DNA of 7,631 nucleotides from Nitrospirae bacterium GWC2_57_9 (GTDB lineage: Bacteria; Nitrospirota; UBA9217), in assembly GCA_001805085.1 (NCBI GenBank), contig MHEA01000136.1, forward strand, positions 17,360 through 24,990. Reading direction: 5' to 3'. Under the pieces are notes generated by a model. The model searched no databases and was not told where the DNA came from. It worked only from the letters and a program-made list of their open reading frames with translations. Positions within the stretch are counted from its first letter, which is position 1. Every line of letters begins with the position of its first letter. Of the stretch, positions 6,660 through 7,631 are shown in pieces. The translations under genes were made by a program, and so were the position numbers.

Positions 6660-7145
6660 ATGAGGCCGAGAAAGAAAACCACCTATTTCGAGCGCATTCC
6701 CGGTTCCCCCGATCCGATCGTTGTCGATATCAAAAGACGCGTTCGTTTCAACGAGGCCGACCCCATGGCCATCGTGTGGCATGGAAGGTATCCGCTCTTC
6801 TTCGAAGAAGCCGCCGAAGAACTGGGCAGACGCTGCGGTCTGTCCTATAGTGATTTTTTTGACGCCGGGGTCCGCGCTCCCGTGGTGGAGCTCCATATCG
6901 ATTATTTTCAGCCGTTGTTCCTGGACGAGGAATTCACGATCCGGGCATCCCTGATCTGGCATGAGGGCTCGCGGCTCAATACCGAGTACCATCTGATCAA
7001 GCAGAACGGAAGCCTGGCCTCGAGCGCCTATATGGTGCAGCTTTTCAGCGACCATCGGACCGGAGAGGCCTATATGGTATCGCCGGAACTGCTCGAGCGC
7101 TGCCGCAGGAGATGGAAGGCCGGAGAGATCCATACACAAGCATGA
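6660..7145 (+). CDS. 4HBT-family acyl-thioesterase
   Basis: A 161-residue hotdog thioesterase. RVRFNEAD34PMAIVWHGRY matches the 4-hydroxybenzoyl-CoA thioesterase/YbgC signature in which the Asp before Pro is catalytic; Asp34 is kept. The family hydrolyses acyl- or aryl-CoA/ACP thioesters. In aryl polyene-type clusters the homologue is thought to remove misprimed starters or release chains. ATG 6660 was chosen because it follows the previous stop directly and has GGAGGAAAG at 6641-6649; an in-frame TTG at 6636 would add eight charged residues and precede that ribosome binding site. The residues before the motif (2-24) form a basic, flexible-looking N-terminal extension. The stop overlaps the ketosynthase start (ATGA). 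Confidence 0.85.
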   Translation: MRPRKKTTYFERIPGSPDPIVVDIKRRVRFNEADPMAIVWHGRYPLFFEEAAEELGRRCGLSYSDFFDAGVRAPVVELHIDYFQPLFLDEEFTIRASLIWHEGSRLNTEYHLIKQNGSLASSAYMVQLFSDHRTGEAYMVSPELLERCRRRWKAGEIHTQA

Positions 7146-7631
7146 AAGCGGTCATCGTCGCATCGGATATGCTGACGCCTTACGGCCTGGGCACGGACCA
7201 ATGCTGGGAGGGGATCAATGCGGGCAGAACGGCCGTCTCGAAGGTGAGCCGGTTCGATACCGCGGCCTTTCATTCCGACTTCGCAGGAACCATTCAGGGA
7301 CTGGCCTACCATGACGGTGAAAGTCTGGTCATGCAGATGCTCCGGCAGCTTTTTCAAAAGAAAGGCTCTTCCATTCCGGCTGACGCCAGGCTGCTGCTGG
7401 CGACGACCAAGGGTGAGATCGATCTGCTGGAAAAAAGCGTGCTTACACGGACCGGCGACCCCTCTGAAAGTTTCCCGGGAAGGCTTCTGGACAAGGTGGT
7501 CGAGCTGACCAATGCACGGGGCGGGGGCAGCCTATTCATTTCCGCCGCATGCACATCGTCGGCCGCTGCAGCCGCGGAAGGTGCTGCCATTATCAGGAAC
7601 GGACACGCGGACTGCATCCTGGTGGTTGCCT
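7142..7631 (+). CDS. Beta-ketoacyl synthase, 3'-truncated by the window edge
   Basis: The first 163 codons of a thiolase-fold ketosynthase; the frame is open to the window end. The start MKAVIVASDMLTPYGLGTDQ has the family opening (thiolase-like beta strand then TPxG). The nucleophile motif SAAC137TSSAAAAAEGA matches the ketosynthase active site (A-C-x-S-S), with Cys137 at the elbow, and is followed by IIRNGHADCILV, the usual helix and strand. The Cys falls about 25 residues earlier than in FabF-type enzymes, so the N-terminal half is compact, as in the short ketosynthases of aryl polyene clusters. The His residues needed for decarboxylation lie beyond the window, so chain elongation cannot be confirmed. 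It would extend the starter loaded by the upstream ligase. Confidence 0.88.
   Translation, partial: MKAVIVASDMLTPYGLGTDQCWEGINAGRTAVSKVSRFDTAAFHSDFAGTIQGLAYHDGESLVMQMLRQLFQKKGSSIPADARLLLATTKGEIDLLEKSVLTRTGDPSESFPGRLLDKVVELTNARGGGSLFISAACTSSAAAAAEGAAIIRNGHADCILVVA

Overview
The window looks like part of one chromosomal operon from a Gram-negative, fairly GC-rich bacterium. The Gram-negative call rests on a LolA-like periplasmic carrier, an RND/MMPL exporter and a lipoprotein with outer-membrane sorting features. The taxon cannot be fixed from the sequence. A Desulfobacterota or Nitrospirota-type organism would fit the style (GC-rich, TTG starts, tightly overlapped genes, SPASM radical SAM enzyme), but this is only an impression.

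All eight genes lie on the + strand with no real intergenic space. Most neighbours overlap by 4 to 14 nt and one pair is separated by 1 nt. In order: (1) 3' part of a PaaK-like AMP-forming acyl/aryl ligase, 1-1064; (2) a radical SAM/SPASM enzyme fused in frame to an ApeP-like hotdog dehydratase domain, 1061-2548; (3) a LolA-like periplasmic carrier, 2545-3234; (4) a 12-TM MMPL/RND exporter, 3227-5617; (5) a LolB/DUF3261-like lipoprotein from a TTG start, 5614-6285; (6) a FabZ/ApeI-like hotdog protein from a TTG start, 6272-6658; (7) a 4HBT-family thioesterase, 6660-7145; (8) the 5' part of a beta-ketoacyl synthase, 7142 to the window end. No promoter, terminator, RNA gene, mobile element or CRISPR array was seen.

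The gene content resembles an aryl polyene (APE)-type cluster: ligase, dehydratases, thioesterase, ketosynthase and the LolA/MMPL/lipoprotein export set. The working model is that the ligase activates an aryl or acyl starter, an iterative type II ketosynthase system (only partly in view) extends it, hotdog dehydratases make double bonds, the thioesterase edits or releases, and the LolA-MMPL-lipoprotein trio moves the lipid-like product to the outer membrane. No acyl carrier protein, ketoreductase, ketosynthase partner or acyl/glycosyltransferase is visible; they would be expected beyond both edges.

The departures from the usual APE layout are the interesting part. A radical SAM/SPASM domain is covalently joined to the dehydratase that normally stands alone. 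The second dehydratase carries Gln where FabZ has its catalytic Glu. The ligase is PaaK-like. An in-frame A_AAA_AAA heptamer sits exactly at the ligase/radical SAM junction.
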